From Eunapius fragilis (lineage: Eukaryota > Porifera > Demospongiae > Spongillida > Spongillidae): a stretch of 64,000 bases of DNA. Within the stretch, counting starts at the first letter, position 1. Each line of letters begins with the position of its first letter. Below the pieces are notes generated by a model, which saw only the letters and a program-made list of their open reading frames with translations, searched no databases and had not been told where the DNA came from. Position numbers and translations under genes: made by a program. Where the stretch lies: the NCBI GenBank assembly GCA_963681505.1, contig OY811990.1, positions 3,425,165-3,489,164 of the forward strand, in the 5' to 3' direction. Shown in pieces: positions 46,631 through 64,000 of this stretch.

Positions 46631-47073
46631 TGTTAGTAATAACTTTTAGATATATGTATATATAATTGTATACTATCACCAACTGCTTTTATGATTATCG
46701 TGTTTATCTAAGTACTGAACGGTGGCAACATTTAAAACAACTCCGTCACAATAAAGAAAATATGGGGACAGTGTCCAGCAAAATCACCCTTATGATACTT
46801 TTTCAAATTTTCCAGGACAAGCAAAAGAAATATAACACTCGCATTGAAAGGTATGACTGTAATTATAAATGCAGTGCCTAATAACTTTATGACGGATAGT
46901 CCAATTTAGGATGCATATAAGGACCGCTGTGAGAAGCTCTTGGAGTTCACGGAAAATCAAAAACTTGAAAACTACCCATGCCGAAGGATGATTCTGCTCC
47001 ATGGACACTGTCCCATATAATATAATAATAATAATAATATGCATGCATTACTCTTTGACAATAAATAGAGGAA

Positions 47074-47365
47074 ACAAGTAATGAAAAAGATTCTCTAACG
47101 AGAAAGTAAGTGAGATATAGGAATTGGAGGCAAATGTGGTGTTAAAAGGAAGGGAACAAGGTTTTGGGGAAAGACAAAAATCCTATGTTTATAGCATGCA
47201 CTTCTCAGTTTTGGTTCTGTTACATTTACATGTGCGTTTTTTGTCTCATTTTTCTTTCCCCAAAACCTTAAGCATGTTCCTTTTCTTTTTACACCACCTT
47301 TGCCTCCAATTCCTCTGTATATCCCACCAACTTTCTCGTTAGTGAATGTTTTCTTTACTTGTGTT
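47074..47365. mobile_element. Palindromic MITE, family P, most complete copy
   Basis: Left AACAAGTAATGAAAAAGATT with CTCTAACGAGAAAGT and GAGATATAGGAATTGGAGGC is mirrored by GCCTCCAATTCC...ATCCCACCAACTTTCTCGTTAG and TTTTCTTTACTTGTGT at the right. The inner arms match the copies at 17648 and 35931. Confidence 0.82.
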
Positions 47366-48073
47366 AAGTTTTACATCAAGGTCGACTCATGTCAGCGGAG
47401 GGCCGAAAGCCATATACAAGCTCCTTATATAAGTAATCCTTGACCCTGCATTCCAATTTTGTTTATCACCACAACCATGCAGGGACGTAATTAATGGTAT
47501 TCATCGATTTAACCATACAAATTTTCCTTGTTTGGTGAGTTACATGACGCCTGCTCGAAATGCGTATTAGAGGTATTGATTTATAATCTGTAACTGCAAC
47601 CCCTCATATCGGAGAATTAGTGGGGGATTTGACAGGCTAATCAGATTATTGCGGTACGCATTTCATCGTACGCGGGGATTTGACCTCGACCGCGGAAAAA
47701 GAATTTTAATCGTAAACCAACGTGCTTGTGACCTCCCCCTATCAGTGTGTCTGGCAGCTCAAAACTTGGACGACCTTGGTAGAACACATTCACGGTAGGT
47801 ACGCAACATCATACCTAGCCTGTACCGTACCGGAAACAAGAACATATGCGCTTTAATACCAAACTACTAGTACAATTATAATTAACTACAATTCTTATAA
47901 CGGCACAATATCAGCGGTATACCTACAAAGGTAACGCCCGTTCATTTTGAATAGCAGGAACGAAACCGTAGGTTATAAAAGGTATCAAACATGTAACGGG
48001 ACTGGTCGAGGAGGGGTCATTTGACCAGTTATTATAGTCTCCAACAGTGGGGCATTTATATCCCGGAGGGAAG

Positions 48074-48109
<36 letters not shown>

Positions 48110-48262
48110 GGGGGTTGCAGTTACCATCCACAAGTGCATGAGTAATACTGATGTAATTTGAATTCCCTTATAATAATAAAAAGATCCCCCACACACGTCA
48201 CACTGGCGTTAATTGTCTTATTAGAACGATAGCGAAATCTGCATGCTTTGTATCTCATATAG

Positions 48263-50246
48263 ATGGCGACAAAAGTCACAGAACGTAATCTAGAAGTGAT
48301 GAATAGTCAACCAACGCGAGAAGGACCTCCATCACGAGATGAAGCCGCGCAGCTAAACGTTGTTCTTCCAGTACCAGTAAGCCGCGGGTATACATACAGC
48401 GTCTTGTACGACGTTATAACTATTGAAATTATCGGCAGCCAATGACCGGACCATGCCCTGACCTGCCTCCGGATTACTTGGATATAAACAAGGTAAATAG
48501 GCGCATACTGGTGGACTCATGCATGCTGACTATTCGTTTATAGCCTCCGCAAGTCGCCCCAATGCCTACCGTTGGACCCGCAACATCAGGTAATTATCAG
48601 ATTACGCCATATCGAAATTCTACTTTCACAACCTCTTCTGTATTGGGAAATGTATTGGGAAGGAGAGGGGGTGGGGGGTGGGGGGGGGGGGGGGGGGGAT
48701 GGTATTAGCGCCTTGGTATAGCGTTGCAACCAGTGAGCCGCGGCCAGCAATATACGATACGGTCACGTTCACGGCTGGCCTGATTTTGTCCGACGGTCAC
48801 GATCGCGTTCAAAGGCTGACCGCCCCTAAGCAATACGGTCACGTACACGGCCTGGCCGGATATCTTCGATGCGATCACGCGGACGGTCAGGCTTTACATG
48901 TAGGCATTTATAATACGTCATCGCGTAACAAGAATTATTATTTAAAACGTATCATAAAAAACGGAGAGCTTTAATCGTGCTTTACAGGCTTAGCAATGCA
49001 GTGGCAACAGCCTCGAGCTCAAAAGCTACAAAGAAAATTTAATATCAAAGTGATCTCTTGCATTCAGAATCAGTCGTAGGGTAAGTATTTTAGAAACAGT
49101 TAGTAGACATATTTATACAATCGGGCCACGCGTTCAAAAACACATGCACGTGACAACTTTGGTCCAACGCTCTGTTGAGTGCAGGCCATGCAGCTAGATA
49201 GAATGAGAACTCGGAAACAAAAATGGTTCAGTCATGTGCAAAATAGCGAAGAAAGCCAAACTTGAGATACTGCCACGTCGGAGGACCTATAGCGGGGCTG
49301 CTCAATGACACCAGAACCAAAAAATACATGCACTGAATAATTAAAATTTATATATACCATCACGTGAGTAAAACTGGTCGTCCGTGAAAGTTCCTGACGG
49401 CCACGGTCAACAGTCCAAAATTTTGACGGCCAGCAAAATTCATACGGTCAGATCACGTGCTCCCGTTTAGTGACGGTCACGGTCACGGCTGGGCCGTCTG
49501 AGCCGTCAAATCAATACGGTCCCGCACGGCCAGCCAGTGCTGGCCGCGGCATCACTGGTTGCAACGTCCGATACCCCCTCAAGTTTCAAAACCCACATCT
49601 ATCAGCAGGGGGGAGAAAGCGTGTTTCCTCTTATTATGCCTAATACTGATATCTTTATCCATCATGATAATGCGTTTTATTTACATATTTATTTTTACCG
49701 ACATTTGGTGCGCAAGCACTGACAAGTACACAGGTCAGTCCCGACAAATGGAACCCACAATGGCAGTTCAACACGCAACTTCCCCGGAGCCACCCGCTGA
49801 ACATCTGGCATGGTTGTTGCTATGCGGAGGATGAAAGATGCGGCACGGAATGGTTTGTCCCTTCAAAGAAGGGGCCGCTACGTGCACTATGTCTGGTATT
49901 ACTGGACACGATAATAGCACTGGTGTGCCTCTTAGTGCTAACACCAGTCATAATTCTTTTACCAGTAATTGCGATATTCTGGATTATTGGATTTTGCTGT
50001 TTGGCGTGTGCAGAGGACGGTTGCGAAGCTTACATTGAGGATGGGTGTGAAGATGCGTGTGAAGATGATGGTGATTGTTGCTTCCTGGCCCCGTGCAAAA
50101 AAGGGTGTCTATGTACGGTGACCGTACTTCTGGTGTGGTCGCTCATCTGCCCCTGCCCTCCTGGTTTAGCAACGGTGGTGTGCTTAGGGCTGTACTGTTG
50201 TTATAACTGCATCTATTATAAGGAGTGCCGTTTAGAATTCGATTAG
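48263..50246 (+). CDS. Novel multi-pass cysteine-rich membrane protein with a PPxY motif
   Basis: Exon a (48263-48376) encodes 38 residues starting MATKVTERNLEVMNSQ. Exon b (48439-48492, 18 codons, phase 0) holds PPDY, a PPxY motif of the type bound by WW domains of NEDD4-like ligases. Exon d (49734-50246) joins in phase 0 and encodes 170 residues: WHGCCYAEDERCGTEWF, a long hydrophobic stretch (about two membrane spans, TPVIILLPVIAIFWIIGFCC), an acidic Cys loop (EDGCEDACEDDGDCC), then a second hydrophobic block (TVLLVWSLICPCPPG, VVCLGLYCCYNC). An exon c (48544-48589, 46 nt) has good splice sites but would shift frame and end at 49834. I recognise no family. It is probably a plasma-membrane or endosomal protein. 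Confidence 0.6.
48660..48700. repeat. Poly-G run in intron
   Basis: Runs of G with two T interruptions. The duplicated position at 52971-52993 also has a G run. Another long G run is at 48077-48108. Confidence 0.9.
48731..49557. mobile_element. hAT-type non-autonomous element, 827 bp, 8-bp target duplication
   Basis: The ends CAGTGAGCCGCGGCCAGCA and TGCTGGCCGCGGCATCACTG are inverted repeats. GTTGCAAC flanks both sides (48723-48730 and 49558-49565). The duplicate locus has the empty site GCGTTGCAACGTCCGATACC at 53217-53236. The inside is full of ACGGTCACG-type subterminal repeats. There is no coding sequence. Confidence 0.92.
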
Positions 50247-51282
50247 TACAGAGTTTCTTTGTGAGCATTGTTTTATGTTTTTGTACTGCATACAAGATGT
50301 TAACTATATATATATACCCACATTACATCACTCAGGGGACGGCAAGGAGGCAACCAGCAACTCACTCTGTGTTTTATAGATGTAAAGTCAGTGTTACATA
50401 TCTTCTTATCCACGCGGCAGTACACAGCTTAGTCTTACATAATCAATTGGGGATTCGGAACCCAAAGCGTGAATCATTACATGATTATTTCACTGTGACA
50501 ATGGAAACTGTGCACACAGGTGACTTTATATCTACAAACTAGTTAGCTGGTGACCTCCCTGAGAACCCCTGTCGCTACTCTAAACTATATGTAGAGGGTC
50601 CCGATACCTAGCCCGCTGCACCTGGTTATCTGTCCCATGCTATAAACGATTACCGCCGAGAGACGCACATGCATCGGCGCATGTGTCAATCATATCCAGA
50701 AATGGCCCATACACAGGCGGTCATCTTGATTTTCTTATTCGATTAGAATTTAACTTTATAATGTACTATAAGCATGCAGGTCTGATTAACCATACATCGA
50801 GGACATTGTTATGGCACTCCCAGGGAAGCGCCACCTTAAATAGGAAAAATACGGTGACCCCACTAAAAATCATGGCAAATGTAGTGTACTAACAATCTAT
50901 CATGGCAAATGCAGAGAAAAATCTGGCGTGCTTGGTATTGAAGTACCCCATACATGTCTATGGGAAGATATATATGGGAATATTTGTTGATTCGCAAACC
51001 ACGAATTAACTACTTCTGACCTTTGACCACTCATTTCTGGATGTGTAATGTGTTTAACGATCGATACAAAGAATTCTTCCAGACCCTTTGAAATATTATA
51101 CCAATTTGAAGTTATTCATGTTCACGGCCGATTCAGAGTATATTGTTGAAAAACCCCCTTCCTGCTACCTAAACATTCTCTGCTGCTGCCTCATTTTATT
51201 GATTTTGAACAGTTGAACAAAAATATATTCCGGCGGCGTTAATCGATTAGCAAAGGGTGCATGCATGTGGAAACATTTAGGA
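50247..51282. other. 3' flank of the membrane protein gene
   Basis: Part of the segmental duplication. No second gene is seen. It ends in the conserved block 51130-51283 that appears inverted in copy 2. Confidence 0.4.
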
Positions 51283-54711
<3,429 letters not shown>

Positions 54712-54712
<1 letters not shown>

Positions 54713-55157
54713 TAAACAGATACGTTATAACGTTCACGGATTTTCTTGAGTTACACGGATTTGGCATTGCATCTCACGGTCTCACAGACAAAACAATTGC
54801 ATCTCGTACACACACAAAATGCAATGGGCTATTCCATAGAATGAGATGACAATATAAATTGCGAACGTAACCCCCCAGGACAATATATAATTAAAATCAA
54901 CCGTGAATAGGCATCCGGTTTATCTACCCCCCCCCCCCCCCCCTCCCCCCCACCCACCCCGCTTTTAAAGTACACCCTGGACTAGCGTCTATATATAAGT
55001 ATTGAAGTATTGGATTACACCTACCCTGGACAAACGTATGTTTTACCTGCAAAACCCCCGGACAGGCATTTTTACCACCACCCCGTACGTGGGACTCAGT
55101 CCAATAACCCAATAATCAGCAATAACTTAACCAGTTATTGTATTTTCGAGTCGCGCC
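54712..55157. promoter_or_regulatory. Probable promoter/5' region of DDX42
   Basis: A gene-free interval just upstream of the DDX42 start. It contains a C-rich block (54927-54960). No clear TATA box near the ATG. The role is inferred only from position. Confidence 0.3.

Positions 55158-64000
<8,843 letters not shown>

Overview
This is eukaryotic, metazoan-type DNA: genes are split by short GT-AG introns, and the window holds a PDIA4-type protein disulfide isomerase, RING/B-box/filamin/NHL (TRIM2/3-like) genes, a DDX42-type DEAD-box helicase, and many transposons, minisatellites and long homopolymer G/C runs. A marine invertebrate is likely. A sponge is my best guess, from compact introns and TRIM-NHL duplicates, but nothing seen is diagnostic.

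Layout. 1-12.8 kb holds a tandem duplication of a PDIA4-like gene plus a TRIM-NHL gene, all on the minus strand. PDIA4 copy A is intact as far as it is visible. Copy B has a frameshifted first exon and a back-to-front 3' exon. Both TRIM copies carry frameshifts. 13.5-14.2 kb is a 24-bp minisatellite. 14.9-22.5 kb looks like one large rve-integrase element with inverted arms of about 0.9 kb, filled with a MITE, a second minisatellite and a CA repeat. 22.5-28.6 kb is mostly noncoding and ends in a DIRS-like fossil.

29.1-32.6 kb (minus strand) is the standout locus. A 73-codon signal-peptide exon ends exactly at a phase-0 donor. It is followed by about 32 tandem units of roughly 91 bp. Each unit carries an acceptor AG, exactly 3 (29 units) or 6 (3 units) variable nucleotides, and a donor that is GTAAG in nearly all of them. 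This reads as an array of single-codon microexons inside one secreted-protein gene.

33.3-37.3 kb holds Ty3/Gypsy-like fossils, each interrupted by a hAT element. 37.4-40.9 kb is a third, scrambled PDIA4 copy. 42.7-44.2 kb is a 5'-truncated LINE. 46.6-54.7 kb is a segmental duplication around a novel multi-pass, cysteine-rich membrane protein gene with a PPxY motif. A hAT insertion in one copy has an intact empty site in the other. 55.2-64 kb (plus strand) is a DDX42 orthologue with 18 recognisable exons. Several of its introns have become minisatellites that begin at the 5' splice site, and one intron holds a 2.3-kb foldback element.

How the genes relate. PDIA4 acts in ER protein folding, TRIM-NHL proteins in ubiquitination or RNA regulation, and DDX42 in RNA and spliceosome biology. 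Nothing ties them into one pathway. All coordinates and splice sites were read by eye. Some frameshifts could be assembly errors next to long homopolymers.
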